Assembly: GCF_000737535.1 (NCBI RefSeq)
Contig: NZ_CP006269.1
Location: 2,604,001 to 2,668,000, forward strand
Direction: 5' to 3'
DNA from: Synechococcus sp. KORDI-100
GTDB lineage: Bacteria > Cyanobacteriota > Cyanobacteriia > PCC-6307 > Cyanobiaceae
DNA length: 64,000 nt
In this document: positions 9,117-19,073 of the stretch, piece after piece
Position numbering within the stretch: position 1 is the first letter of the stretch
Layout of the letters: every line of letters starts with the position of its first letter
Position numbers and translations under genes: made by a program
The notes under the pieces: generated by a model
Seen by the model: only the letters and a program-made list of their open reading frames with translations
Databases searched by the model: none
What the model was told of the DNA's origin: nothing

Positions 9117-10401
9117 AAGCTCCCCGGCCGACTGGTCGCGGAGCAAAAGCAGCCGTCCACGGGCCATTCGCCGCCTGGTGATCTGGTACCGGCGTAATGC
9201 CACCGTGACCACCCTTGTCGACAGCGCCACCAGCTCCGCCAGCGCCGCCGGCAATGTGGCCGGAACGATGGTGTCGGGCGCCGGGACCGTTGCGAGCAGC
9301 GTTCTGCAGCCCTTGGTGTTTGATCCCCTGCGACGGCTGCAGGGCGGCAGCATTGACACCATCGAAGAACGCGACAGGCTCTGGGTTGCCGTTGACGGCA
9401 TGGGTGGGGACAATGCGCCGGGTTCGATCCTGGAAGGCTGCCTGCAGGCGATCGAGCGGCTGCCACTGAAGATCAAATTCATCGGCGAACACGATCGGGT
9501 CCTGGCCGCCGCCAGGACACTGCAACTGAGCGACCAGCTCAAGGCAGCGATTGACAACGGTCATCTGGAGCTGGTGGCCAGCGGTCCCTCGATCGGGATG
9601 GATGAGGAGGCGACAGCCGTGCGGCGCAAGCGCGACGCCAGCATCAACGTCGCCATGGACCTGGTGAAGAAGGGCCAGGCTCTGGCGAGTTATTCAGCTG
9701 GGAACTCAGGAGCCGTGATGGCATCAGCCATCTTTCGACTGGGCCGGCTCAAGGGAATCGATCGTCCAGCCATCGGGGCCCTGTTCCCGACCAAGGATCC
9801 CGGTCAACCGGTGCTGGTGCTGGATGTGGGGGCCAACATGGATTGCAAGCCCGCCTACCTGCATCAGTTCGCATTGCTTGGGAACATCTACAGCCGTGAT
9901 GTCCTGCAGGTTCGTCGCCCCCGCATCGGCCTGCTCAACATCGGTGAGGAGGAGTGCAAGGGAAATGACCTGGCTCTCCGCAGCTTTGAACTCCTGCGTG
10001 ACGAACAACGTTTGCATTTCGCCGGGAACTGCGAAGGCAGGGATGTGCTGTCCGGAGAGTTTGATGTCGTCGTCTGCGACGGATTCACCGGCAATGTTCT
10101 GCTCAAGTTTCTCGAATCCGCAGGCAGCGTGCTGCTCGGCGTCTTGAGGGCTGAGCTTCCCCGTGGACGTCGAGGCAAGGTGGGCTCGGCATTCCTGCGA
10201 AGCAATCTCAAGCGCATCAAGAAGCGACTGGACCATGCCGAGCATGGAGGAGCTCTGCTGCTCGGGGTCAATGGCATCTGCGTCATCGGCCACGGCAGCA
10301 GCAAATCCCTGTCGGTTGTCAGCGCTCTGCGGCTGGCCCATTCCGCCGCCAGTCATGGCGTCATGGACGACTTGGCGGAATTGCAGAGTTGCTGTGGTTG
10401 A
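9097..10401 (+). CDS. plsX: Phosphate acyltransferase PlsX with N-terminal extension
   Basis: PlsX makes acyl-phosphate from acyl-ACP for phospholipid synthesis. The core begins at about residue 92 with VAVDGMGGDNAPG and continues through DEEATAVRRKRDASI, AGNSGAVMA, LDVGANMDCKP, NIGEEECKGN and VVCDGFTGNVLLKF. The roughly 90 residues before the core (TTG start at 9097, inside the rpaB 3' end) are Arg-rich and then Ala/Ser/Val-rich, and could be an amphipathic membrane contact. A shorter product starting downstream is possible. It is the first of four lipid genes on the plus strand (plsX, fabH, fabD, plsC). Confidence 0.92.
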   Translation: MPPKGPESSPADWSRSKSSRPRAIRRLVIWYRRNATVTTLVDSATSSASAAGNVAGTMVSGAGTVASSVLQPLVFDPLRRLQGGSIDTIEERDRLWVAVDGMGGDNAPGSILEGCLQAIERLPLKIKFIGEHDRVLAAARTLQLSDQLKAAIDNGHLELVASGPSIGMDEEATAVRRKRDASINVAMDLVKKGQALASYSAGNSGAVMASAIFRLGRLKGIDRPAIGALFPTKDPGQPVLVLDVGANMDCKPAYLHQFALLGNIYSRDVLQVRRPRIGLLNIGEEECKGNDLALRSFELLRDEQRLHFAGNCEGRDVLSGEFDVVVCDGFTGNVLLKFLESAGSVLLGVLRAELPRGRRGKVGSAFLRSNLKRIKKRLDHAEHGGALLLGVNGICVIGHGSSKSLSVVSALRLAHSAASHGVMDDLAELQSCCG

Positions 10402-10428
10402 CTGACGCCACACGTACCCGTCTCCTCT

Positions 10429-11448
10429 TTGGTTGCGCAGCCGTTCAGGTCCGCTGGTGTGCTGCTCAGGGGCTGCGGCAGCGCCACCCCGTCCCGTTCG
10501 ATCAGCAACGCTGACCTTGGGCAACGGGTCGACACAAGCGACAGCTGGATCCGCAGCCGCACGGGAATCACAGCACGCCGTGTGATCGGACCATCGGAAT
10601 CGCTGATCGACCTTTGCGCTTCGGCTGCGTCCGGCGCCTTGGCCATGGCGGACTGGGAGGCCGGCAGCCTCGACCTCATCCTGCTGGCCACCTCAACGCC
10701 GGACGACCTGTTCGGATCAGCGCCACGTCTGCAGAGTCGTCTCGGTGCGGATCACGCCGTTGCCTTCGACCTCACGGCGGCCTGCAGTGGCTTCCTGTTT
10801 GCGGTCATCACCGCTGCTCAGTACCTGCGCAGCGGGGCCATGCGGAGGATCCTGGTGGTTGGTGCTGACCAGCTGAGCCGTTGGGTGGACTGGGATGACC
10901 GCCGCTCCTGCGTTCTGTTCGGAGATGCGGCAGGTGCTCTGGTGATGGAAGCCTCCCCGGATGACCGTGACGACCTCAACGGCTTCCTGATGCGCTCCGA
11001 CGGCCGCCGTGGCGATGTGCTGCAGCTGCCGCAGATCGACAAGCGGGCTCCCCTGGTTGGGGATGCGAGTCACCAGCAGGGTGGATTTCAACCGATTCAG
11101 ATGAACGGCCAGGAGGTCTACAAATTCGCAGTTCGCGAAGTTCCTGGAATCCTGGACGAGCTCCTCCAACAAGCCGAGCTGGGAGCGGATCAGCTGGACT
11201 GGCTGCTGTTGCATCAGGCCAATCAGCGTATTCTCGATGCTGTCGCTGAACGGTTCGCCATCCCGCCAGCCAAGGTTCTCAGCAACTTGGCGAGCTACGG
11301 CAACACCTCAGCGGCGACGATTCCTCTGATGCTCGATGAAGCGGTGCGGGACGGTCGCATCCAGGCTGGCCATCGAATCGCCAGCAGTGGTTTCGGAGCT
11401 GGCCTGAGCTGGGGTGCTGCTCTGTTGCGTTGGAGCGGGCCGGCGTAA
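10429..11448 (+). CDS. fabH: 3-oxoacyl-ACP synthase III (FabH)
   Basis: FabH condenses acetyl-CoA with malonyl-ACP to start type II fatty-acid synthesis. The 339-residue protein shows the Cys-His-Asn triad: C119 in DLTAACSGFLF, His in LLLHQANQRI and Asn in YGNTSAAT, plus the ending GFGAGLSWGAALL. The start is a TTG at 10429, the only common start codon between the in-frame plsX stop and the conserved AQPFRSAGV segment. It lies 27 bases after plsX and 28 before fabD in a probable operon. Confidence 0.95.
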   Translation: MVAQPFRSAGVLLRGCGSATPSRSISNADLGQRVDTSDSWIRSRTGITARRVIGPSESLIDLCASAASGALAMADWEAGSLDLILLATSTPDDLFGSAPRLQSRLGADHAVAFDLTAACSGFLFAVITAAQYLRSGAMRRILVVGADQLSRWVDWDDRRSCVLFGDAAGALVMEASPDDRDDLNGFLMRSDGRRGDVLQLPQIDKRAPLVGDASHQQGGFQPIQMNGQEVYKFAVREVPGILDELLQQAELGADQLDWLLLHQANQRILDAVAERFAIPPAKVLSNLASYGNTSAATIPLMLDEAVRDGRIQAGHRIASSGFGAGLSWGAALLRWSGPA

Positions 11449-11476
11449 CCTCCGGCACTTCTGCTGCAACGAACCG

Positions 11477-12370
11477 ATGACGATCGCCTGGGTGTTCCCT
11501 GGTCAGGGATCTCAGAAGGTGGGGATGGCAGACCCGCTGATCGAGCTGCCAGGAGCAGACGAACGTTTCCAAATCGCCTCCGAGGTCCTGGGCAGGGACC
11601 TGCTGGCCATCTGCCGTGGAGAAGCCGGCGACGCTGAACTCAGCGATCTCAACGACACCCGCAACACCCAGCCGGCCCTGTTCGTCACGGAATCGCTGTT
11701 GGTGGACAGCCTGATCGCCCAGGGACGCGAGGCGGAGCTTCTGGCGGGTCACAGCCTCGGAGAGCTGGTGGCTCTTTATGCAGCCGGAGTCTTTGATCTG
11801 GAAACGGGTCTGAACCTGATGAAAACCCGCTCTGAACTGATGGCCAAGGCCGGTGGTGGTGCCATGACGGCCGTGATCGGTTTCGATCGGAGTGAGCTGA
11901 CCGAACGCGTGGCCGCCAGCGAAGGTGTTCACATCGCCAATGACAACAGCGATGCGCAGGTTGTTCTCTCCGGCCAACCCGATGCCCTGGAGAGCGTCTG
12001 CACAAACCTGCGCTGCAAACGGGCCATTCCCCTGGCGGTTTCCGGAGCCTTCCACTCCCCATATATGCAGGATGCGGCAGATCGCTTTGCCGGGGAACTG
12101 GATCGCGTCGTCTTCCAGGACGCCCGGGTTCCGATCCTAAGCAACAGTGATCCAACGCCAAGCCGCAGCGGAGAGGAGCTGAAACAGCGTTTGAAGCAGC
12201 AGATGACCAGCGGCGTCCGTTGGCGCGAAACGATGCGACGCTTCCAGGACGCTGACATCCAGACACTGGTGGAGATCGGACCTGGCAACGTGCTGAGTGG
12301 CCTGGCCAAACGCTCGACGACGGGCATCACCCTCGCGCAGATCGCGGGTGCGGCGGACCTGGGGCTGTGA
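11477..12370 (+). CDS. fabD: Malonyl CoA-acyl carrier protein transacylase (FabD)
   Basis: The 297-residue enzyme transfers malonyl from CoA to ACP. Motifs are the N-terminal VFPGQGSQKVGM, the nucleophile S93 in GHSLGE, an Arg in MKTRSELM and the catalytic His in SGAFHSPYM (about 195), followed by the C-terminal VEIGPGNVLSGL. The ATG at 11477 starts the conserved IAWVFPGQGSQ segment directly; the frame upstream overlaps fabH and is not used. Its stop overlaps the GTG start of plsC by 4 bases. Confidence 0.96.
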   Translation: MTIAWVFPGQGSQKVGMADPLIELPGADERFQIASEVLGRDLLAICRGEAGDAELSDLNDTRNTQPALFVTESLLVDSLIAQGREAELLAGHSLGELVALYAAGVFDLETGLNLMKTRSELMAKAGGGAMTAVIGFDRSELTERVAASEGVHIANDNSDAQVVLSGQPDALESVCTNLRCKRAIPLAVSGAFHSPYMQDAADRFAGELDRVVFQDARVPILSNSDPTPSRSGEELKQRLKQQMTSGVRWRETMRRFQDADIQTLVEIGPGNVLSGLAKRSTTGITLAQIAGAADLGL

Positions 12371-13029
12371 GCGGGACGCGTTCTGCCCTGGTCACCAAGA
12401 CCCCGAAACCGAGCCTCACCTACCAGCTGGTGAGCAGCCTGCTGGTGTTCCCGGTCTTCCGGGGGCTGTTCCGTGGCTCCTGCAGAGGTCATGAGCATGT
12501 GCCGCGTGAGGGACCGCTTGTGGTGGTGGCCAACCATGGATCCCACCTCGACCCACCGCTGCTGGGCCATGCCCTCGGCAGGCCGGTGGCCTTCATGGCC
12601 AAGGCTGAACTGTTCGAGGTGCCCATCCTCGGCTCGATCATTCGTGCCTGCGGCGCTTACCCCGTACGCCGAGGCGCGAGCGACCGGGACGCGATCCGCA
12701 CCGCAACGGCCAAGCTGGAGGAGGGCTGGGCCACCGGCGTGTTCCTCGATGGCACGCGCCAGGCAGATGGTCGGGTGAATCAGCCTCTGCCGGGGGCAGC
12801 CCTGCTGGCAGCCCGCTCCGGTGCACCGCTGCTGCCCGTCGCCATCCTCAACAGCCACCGTGCACTGGGGTCGGGGCACTCCCTGCCTCGCCTGGTCCCG
12901 ATCCAGCTGCGGATCGGCGAACCCGTGCCCGCACCAAGCGGCCGTCGCCGAGCCGATCTCGATGCCACCACTGCAGAACTGCAACGGCGGATCAATTCCC
13001 TTCTGGATCAGGGGTTGCTGCGTCCTTGA
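12367..13029 (+). CDS. plsC: 1-acyl-sn-glycerol-3-phosphate acyltransferase (PlsC family)
   Basis: The 220-residue protein has the acyltransferase motif I VANHGSHLDPP (NHxxxxD, about 53-63) and block III VFLDGTRQADG in place of the commoner FPEGTR. A hydrophobic N-terminal stretch (YQLVSSLLVFPVFRGLF) suggests membrane association. It acylates lysophosphatidic acid to phosphatidic acid, completing the set with plsX, fabH and fabD. A GTG start overlaps the fabD stop by 4 bases. The 3' end overlaps the convergent DUF218 gene by 38 bases. Confidence 0.92.
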   Translation: MSGTRSALVTKTPKPSLTYQLVSSLLVFPVFRGLFRGSCRGHEHVPREGPLVVVANHGSHLDPPLLGHALGRPVAFMAKAELFEVPILGSIIRACGAYPVRRGASDRDAIRTATAKLEEGWATGVFLDGTRQADGRVNQPLPGAALLAARSGAPLLPVAILNSHRALGSGHSLPRLVPIQLRIGEPVPAPSGRRRADLDATTAELQRRINSLLDQGLLRP

Positions 13030-13570
13030 GGTCACGACCGGTGATCACCCAGGTCACCGCCCGCAACCAATCCCCCCAGCGTTTGATCCAACCCTCCTCC
13101 TGACAGCTCGGCTGGCAGTCCACGGGGACCCCTGTGAGATGGATGCCGCGGCTACCGGCCACCACCTGACCAACCGCCATCGATCGAGGGAGGTGGTCGG
13201 CACTGGTCACAAGCAGCACATGACGAATCTCACGCTGCTGCAGCTCATCCACCAGGGATGTGAAATTGCCGAGCGTGTCCTGGGCCCTGTAGTCGAGCTG
13301 GACCCGTTGAGGTGCGAGCCCCTCCTCCTGGACCAGCCAGGTGGCGTACTCCCGATTGCTACCGCCACTGATCAGCAGGGGCAGATCCAGCTCCCCGGCG
13401 AGTTTGGCTCCCATCCGCTCCCGGTCCACATCACCACCGAGAACCAGCACCAGCTGCGGTGCACTGCGATCCAGCAAGGCCTGGCGATAGGGCGCCAACG
13501 GGCCCGCACTCACCATCCAGACCATCAGCCCACCGCCCAGAAGCACACCGGTTCGCACACCTGCCATCAC
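12992..13570 (-). CDS. YdcF-like (DUF218) protein
   Basis: The 192-residue protein begins with a probable membrane anchor (VLLGGGLMVWMVSAG) followed by a DUF218/YdcF Rossmann-like domain. Typical blocks are LVLVLGGDVDRER, LLISGGSNREYA, YRAQDTLGNFTSL and HVLLVTSADHLPRS, with a C-terminal hydrophobic segment. The biochemical role of the family is not settled (SAM or nucleotide binding has been reported for YdcF). Its start overlaps the tsaB stop by 4 bases, so ycf34, tsaB and this gene form a coupled unit. The 3' end overlaps plsC. Confidence 0.82.
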   Translation of the reverse strand: MMAGVRTGVLLGGGLMVWMVSAGPLAPYRQALLDRSAPQLVLVLGGDVDRERMGAKLAGELDLPLLISGGSNREYATWLVQEEGLAPQRVQLDYRAQDTLGNFTSLVDELQQREIRHVLLVTSADHLPRSMAVGQVVAGSRGIHLTGVPVDCQPSCQEEGWIKRWGDWLRAVTWVITGRDLKDAATPDPEGN

Positions 13571-14298
13571 ACCACTCCCACAGGCGAGGTGGGATAAATC
13601 GGCAACACGCTCTGCCAGGGACAGGACCGACCGCAGGCGAGGGCTGCCTGCAGCTCGTTCAGCAAGCGGATCACGTCCGCTTCGACGTTGTCATCCGCTT
13701 CCAGCACCATCGTGCCGAGAGAGCGACCCGGTTGAAGCAGATGGGGCGGTTCAAGCTCCTCAACAACGCCTTGGTTCACCCGATAGAAACCACCAACAAC
13801 ACCACGACTGGGAAGCTCCCGGGTGATCCAGAAGCCTTCACCGGCATCGGGCCGAGCAAGTAGTCGATCGGCAAGACGCGCGGCCATCAGAGCGAAACTG
13901 CTGACGCCCAGAAGTGGCACTCCCAGCTGCTGGGCCAGCGTGCGTGCCATCACAACCGTGAGCCTGGTCCCGGTGAAGCCACCAGGGCCGGTTGCCACAG
14001 CAAGCCCCTGCAGTCCAGACCAACGGGGCGCCGGCAGGACGGATTCGACCCGCCTCAACAGCGTGTTGGAAAGGGCACGACCGTCCTCAAAGACAGCCCA
14101 CCGCGGTTCATGGCCAAGCGGTGTAGGTCCAAGCGGTGCAGGGCCAAGCGTTGCATGGCCATGCGAAGGATCGCCAACTTTGGGATCGAGAACCGTGGCA
14201 TCGAGAACCGTGGGGTCAAGAACCGTTGGATCGAGAACAGCCACGCCGAACCGTTCGGTTGAACTGTGCAGGGCCAACAGCAGGGAAGGGTCGCTCAT
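13567..14298 (-). CDS. tsaB: tRNA threonylcarbamoyladenosine protein TsaB with a repeat insertion
   Basis: TsaB is the non-catalytic partner of TsaD in making the t6A37 modification of ANN-decoding tRNAs. The protein is 243 residues. It has the ASKHA start LLALHSSTERFGVAVL, then LLRRVESVLPAP and the family hallmark VATGPGGFTGTRLT. Between the first and second beta strands (residues 21-65) lie nine degenerate pentapeptides of VLDPT/LGPAP type, encoded by 15-bp tandem units at 14104-14238. This lengthens a surface hairpin without disturbing the conserved core. The start overlaps the ycf34 stop by 4 bases. Confidence 0.9.
   Translation of the reverse strand: MSDPSLLLALHSSTERFGVAVLDPTVLDPTVLDATVLDPKVGDPSHGHATLGPAPLGPTPLGHEPRWAVFEDGRALSNTLLRRVESVLPAPRWSGLQGLAVATGPGGFTGTRLTVVMARTLAQQLGVPLLGVSSFALMAARLADRLLARPDAGEGFWITRELPSRGVVGGFYRVNQGVVEELEPPHLLQPGRSLGTMVLEADDNVEADVIRLLNELQAALACGRSCPWQSVLPIYPTSPVGVV
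14104..14238 (-). repeat. 15-bp coding minisatellite in tsaB (9 units)
   Basis: Nine consecutive 15-bp units keep the reading frame. In coding order the peptides are VLDPT, VLDPT, VLDAT, VLDPK, VGDPS, HGHAT, LGPAP, LGPTP and LGHEP. The units nearest the start are most alike; those further on have drifted toward LGPxP. The pattern indicates repeat expansion by slippage followed by divergence, selected to stay in frame. Confidence 0.9.
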
Positions 14299-14546
14299 CC
14301 CGGCACGGTCTCGCCTGGTCGCAACCGCAGCCAGCGACCTGGATCTGAGGAAAAACTCTCACAACCCCGCACATCCCATTCAATCCCCGCGCCACCATCG
14401 GGCAGATCCATCACGGACACGTGAATCCGAGGGGAGGCAGGCTGAAAATCAGGCGACTCGTTGAGATGGACGGCCCCATGCTGGCGCTCAACCGCGTGAT
14501 AGGCCTGGCAGCGGTCAACCCAGCGGCAGTCCACGCAGATGCACAT
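14295..14546 (-). CDS. ycf34: Ycf34 family protein
   Basis: The 83-residue protein starts MCICVDCRWVDRCQAYHAVE. This cysteine-rich N-terminus (Cys2, 4, 7, 13) and the later SPDFQPASPRIHVSVMD, EWDVRGCESF and PGRWLRLRPG blocks are characteristic of Ycf34, which in cyanobacteria is reported to bind an iron-sulfur cluster and to be linked to photosynthetic electron transport. The ATG at 14546 is chosen because the family starts exactly there; the upstream frame runs antisense through cca. Its start codon overlaps the divergent cca start. Confidence 0.93.
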   Translation of the reverse strand: MCICVDCRWVDRCQAYHAVERQHGAVHLNESPDFQPASPRIHVSVMDLPDGGAGIEWDVRGCESFSSDPGRWLRLRPGETVPG

Positions 14547-15771
14547 GCCTCCTGAAGCCGCGTTGACCGACATTCTGGATCCAAGTGAGGCAGCCAGCAC
14601 TGTTTGGCAACGTCTGAACCCTGGGCAATGGCCATTGCCACTGGAGGCTCTTCCAGACGGCACGGCCCTCGTCGGGGGAGCCGTTAGAGACGCTCTGATT
14701 GATCGCCTGCCCAGCTGCCCCGATCTGGATCTCGTGGTCACCGACAAGGCGCTGGAGCTCAGCGCTCAGCTGTCGACCTCGTTTGGCGGAACGGTCGTTG
14801 TACTGGACGAGCGCAGGGATATCGGTCGTCTGGTGCTTCGAGGCTGGACCATCGACATTGCCCGGCAGGACGGCCAGACCCTTGTGGATGACCTTCAGAG
14901 GCGGGACTACCGGCTCAATGCCATTGCTCTGCCGTTGCGCCCCGGAGGCGGATTGCTGGATCCCACCGGCGGCCTGCGGGATCTTCAATCGGGCCGACTT
15001 GTCGCGGTCAACGAAGACAACCTCAAAGACGATCCCCTACGGCTTTTGCGCGGGCTTCGGCTGATGGCAGAGATCCCCCTCGAGCTGGACCCAGAAACCG
15101 GAGCCTGGATTCGCCGTCACCGCAACCTTCTCGGCCAATCCGCACCAGAGCGGATCCTGGCTGAGCTGCAACGGCTGGTGCGCGCTCCTCACGCTGATGG
15201 AGTTTTGCCGCTTCTGGACGATCTAGAACTTCTGTGCACCTGGGCCGATCCCGCTGGCCAGCATCGCCCCATCCCCGGGACCAGGGAGAGCGCGGAAATG
15301 ACGCCTGACGAACGAGACCGGGCCCTGCCGCTGTCTCGCCTGATGCATCTGCTCGGGGATTCTGGCCTGGACCAGCTGCGGGCCAGCCGCCAGCTGCGAC
15401 AGCGCTGCCGAACACTGCGGCGCTGGGTCCGTAATCGACCTGAGGATCCGGACTCCATGGATGAGCAGGACCGCTACCGCCTGCATTGCGAGCTGGAGGA
15501 GGATCTGCCGGCCTTCATCCTCCACCTTCCCTTCCACCAGCGCGCGACCTGGATCCAGCGTTGGCGGGAGCCGCAGGATCCGTTGTTTCACCCCGCGGCC
15601 GATGTCGATGGGTTAACGCTTCAGCGTGAACTGGGCATCAAACCCGGACCGGTTGTTGGGCATCTGCTTGAGCACCTGAAACGGGAACGGGCCTTCCAAC
15701 GTGTGACCGGTCGAGCGGCATCACTGCAGGAAGCGCAACGCTGGCATGCGTTGCACAGCGACCTGCTGTGA
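14539..15771 (+). CDS. cca: CCA-adding enzyme / poly(A) polymerase family tRNA nucleotidyltransferase
   Basis: The 410-residue protein has the class II nucleotidyltransferase core LVGGAVRDALIDR (about 50-62) and CPDLDLVV (catalytic DxD). The RRDYRLNAIALPL motif, an Arg-rich neck with DDPLRLLRGLRLMAE and a helical tail follow. It adds or repairs the tRNA 3' CCA, which tRNA-Asn in this window lacks. Start candidates are ATG 14539, ATG 14545 or a TTG further in; the first two fall within or touch the ycf34 start codon on the other strand. Whether it adds all three bases or only C or A cannot be decided here. Confidence 0.93.
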   Translation: MHMPPEAALTDILDPSEAASTVWQRLNPGQWPLPLEALPDGTALVGGAVRDALIDRLPSCPDLDLVVTDKALELSAQLSTSFGGTVVVLDERRDIGRLVLRGWTIDIARQDGQTLVDDLQRRDYRLNAIALPLRPGGGLLDPTGGLRDLQSGRLVAVNEDNLKDDPLRLLRGLRLMAEIPLELDPETGAWIRRHRNLLGQSAPERILAELQRLVRAPHADGVLPLLDDLELLCTWADPAGQHRPIPGTRESAEMTPDERDRALPLSRLMHLLGDSGLDQLRASRQLRQRCRTLRRWVRNRPEDPDSMDEQDRYRLHCELEEDLPAFILHLPFHQRATWIQRWREPQDPLFHPAADVDGLTLQRELGIKPGPVVGHLLEHLKRERAFQRVTGRAASLQEAQRWHALHSDLL

Positions 15772-15833
15772 TTAACTCTCTAGGTGTCAACGATGACGGT
15801 CCGACACCGACAGATCGCAATCACCTCTCCTTC

Positions 15834-16256
15834 ATGAGCATCCGCCTGTACATCGGCAACCTGCCACAGACCTTTGACGACAAAGAGCTGGATGCTCTGA
15901 TCAAGAGCGCTGGGGATGGAATCCGCTTCAAGGCGGTTCTTGATCGTGAAACCGGAAGCTGCCGTGGATTCGGATTCGCCAACGTCGATGACCCCAAAGT
16001 GGCGGATGCCGTGATCGAGCAGCTGAACGGAAAGGAGTTCGGCGGCAATTCGCTTCGGGTGGAACGCTCCGAACGCAAGGACAGCAATGGCGGCAACCGC
16101 CGGGGAGGCCCCGGCGGCCCCCTGCAGGCTGGCCGAAAGGCGGCAAACAAGGTGGTTCACAGCGATGCTCCTGCCGAGGAAGCACCAGATCCGCGCTGGG
16201 CAGGCGAGCTCTCCAAGCTCAAGGATTTGCTGGCCAACCAGAAAACCCCTGTCTGA
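15834..16256 (+). CDS. RNA-binding protein with one RRM domain
   Basis: The 140-residue protein has an N-terminal RNA-recognition motif: RNP2 in LYIGNLPQTF (about 5-14) and RNP1 in RGFGFANVDD (about 43-52). A Gly/Arg-rich linker with GGNRRGGPGG follows, then a charged helical tail. This is the cyanobacterial Rbp architecture; such proteins bind mRNA and in some species respond to cold or localise photosynthetic transcripts. The ATG at 15834 opens directly on the RRM; the frame continues upstream to the cca stop without conserved sequence. Confidence 0.92.
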   Translation: MSIRLYIGNLPQTFDDKELDALIKSAGDGIRFKAVLDRETGSCRGFGFANVDDPKVADAVIEQLNGKEFGGNSLRVERSERKDSNGGNRRGGPGGPLQAGRKAANKVVHSDAPAEEAPDPRWAGELSKLKDLLANQKTPV

Positions 16257-16291
16257 AGCGGGTCTCTGCAGCCAGCTGGAAGCCTGAACCC

Positions 16292-17200
16292 TCAGCGGGA
16301 CTGGGCCAGCACGAAGGAGCGGGGAAGGTCAGCAAATTTCGCCAGTTTGCTGACGTAGGCCCTGTGGTTGAAGACGTCGTAATCAATCCGCTCAATTGCA
16401 TCGAGAATTCCGCGATACAACCTGAGTGAGGTCCAGACAGGCCAGCGAGCGTCCCTGGACAACCAGCGCACCCCTGCTTCCGAGCGGGCAAACCATTCGC
16501 GGGCGCGCTGCAGCTGGAAACCCATCAGCTCGCGCCAGGCTGCGTTCAGGCGGCCTGCCATCAGGTCCTCCTCGCTGTACCCGAAGCGTTGGAGATCTTC
16601 CTGTGGGAGGTAGATACGGCCACGACCTCGGTCTTCGCCCACATCCCTGAGGATGTTGGTGAGCTGGTTGGCGATGCCCAGAGCCACAGCAGCATCGGAG
16701 GTGTCCGGCGCCGCACTCCAGGGGGCGGATGTGTAGGCGCCATCGACACCCATCACACCCTGGGTCATCAATCCCACGGTTCCTGCCACGCGATAGCAGT
16801 ACAGACGAAGATCCTCGAAGCTGGGATAGCGGGTCCAGGTGAGGTCCATCCGCTGCCCCTCGATCATGTCGAGGTAGGGCTGGATGTCCTGGGGGAAACG
16901 CTCGATCGTGTCAGCCATGACCGCACCGAGATCGTCGTCGACACGACCGGCGAACAGTGCACGGGTCTGCTCCTCCCAGCGATCGAGGCGATCAGCAAGC
17001 TCGTCGACGGGACGGGCCTGCGCTTCCGGGCTGTCCATCAGCTCATCGGTGCGCCTGCACCAGACGTAAATCGCCCAGATGGCGCGACGCTTGGCCAACG
17101 GCAGCAGCAGCGTTCCCAGATAGAACGTCTTGGCCCACTCAGCGGTCTCGCGACGGCAGGCTTCGAAAGCTGCGTCGAGAGATCGAGCTGCGAGGGTCAT
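16292..17200 (-). CDS. crtB: Phytoene synthase
   Basis: The 302-residue squalene/phytoene synthase family enzyme joins two GGPP to phytoene, the first committed carotenoid step. Two Asp-rich motifs are present: YVWCRRTDELMDSPEA (about 45-60, DELMD form) and NILRDVGEDRGRGRIYLPQED (about 185-205). YCYRVAGTVGLM lies between them. The gene starts 3 bases after the phytoene desaturase stop on the same strand, the usual crtP-crtB pair. Confidence 0.97.
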   Translation of the reverse strand: MTLAARSLDAAFEACRRETAEWAKTFYLGTLLLPLAKRRAIWAIYVWCRRTDELMDSPEAQARPVDELADRLDRWEEQTRALFAGRVDDDLGAVMADTIERFPQDIQPYLDMIEGQRMDLTWTRYPSFEDLRLYCYRVAGTVGLMTQGVMGVDGAYTSAPWSAAPDTSDAAVALGIANQLTNILRDVGEDRGRGRIYLPQEDLQRFGYSEEDLMAGRLNAAWRELMGFQLQRAREWFARSEAGVRWLSRDARWPVWTSLRLYRGILDAIERIDYDVFNHRAYVSKLAKFADLPRSFVLAQSR

Positions 17201-17203
17201 AAA

Positions 17204-18649
<1,446 letters not shown>

Positions 18650-18725
18650 TTAAAAGGCGCGGATCCCACGTCGTTGTGGATGGCTGCTTCTTCTCCTTAA
18701 AGTCGATTGACAGTCCACCGGCGCC

Positions 18726-19073
18726 ATGGCTGACACCCTGCTGAAATGCACGACCCGCCACGTCCGCCTGTTCACGGCCCGGGTGGAAAACGACGATCTG
18801 ATCCCGGATCCGGATCAGCTCACCCTGGATCTCGACCCGGACAACGAATTTCTCTGGTCGGACAGTGCTGTTGCCTCCATCCAGACGCGATTCAAGGAGC
18901 TGGTGGATGCTGGTGCCGGCGGGGAACTCAGCGACTACAGCCTGCGGCGGATCGGCACGGAGCTGGAGGGGAGCATCCGGCAGCTGCTGCAGGCCGGTGA
19001 GCTCAGCTACAACCCGGATGGACGCGTCACCAACTACTCCATGGGCCTGCCTCGCACGCCTGAACTGCTGTGA
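18726..19073 (+). CDS. ndhM: NAD(P)H-quinone oxidoreductase subunit M (NdhM)
   Basis: The 115-residue soluble subunit belongs to the cyanobacterial/plastid NDH-1 connecting arm. The recognisable start is [18 protein letters not shown], followed by [28 protein letters not shown] and the ending [18 protein letters not shown]. It lies about 100 bases from the divergent crtP and overlaps the next gene by 4 bases. Confidence 0.94.
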   Translation: MADTLLKCTTRHVRLFTARVENDDLIPDPDQLTLDLDPDNEFLWSDSAVASIQTRFKELVDAGAGGELSDYSLRRIGTELEGSIRQLLQAGELSYNPDGRVTNYSMGLPRTPELL

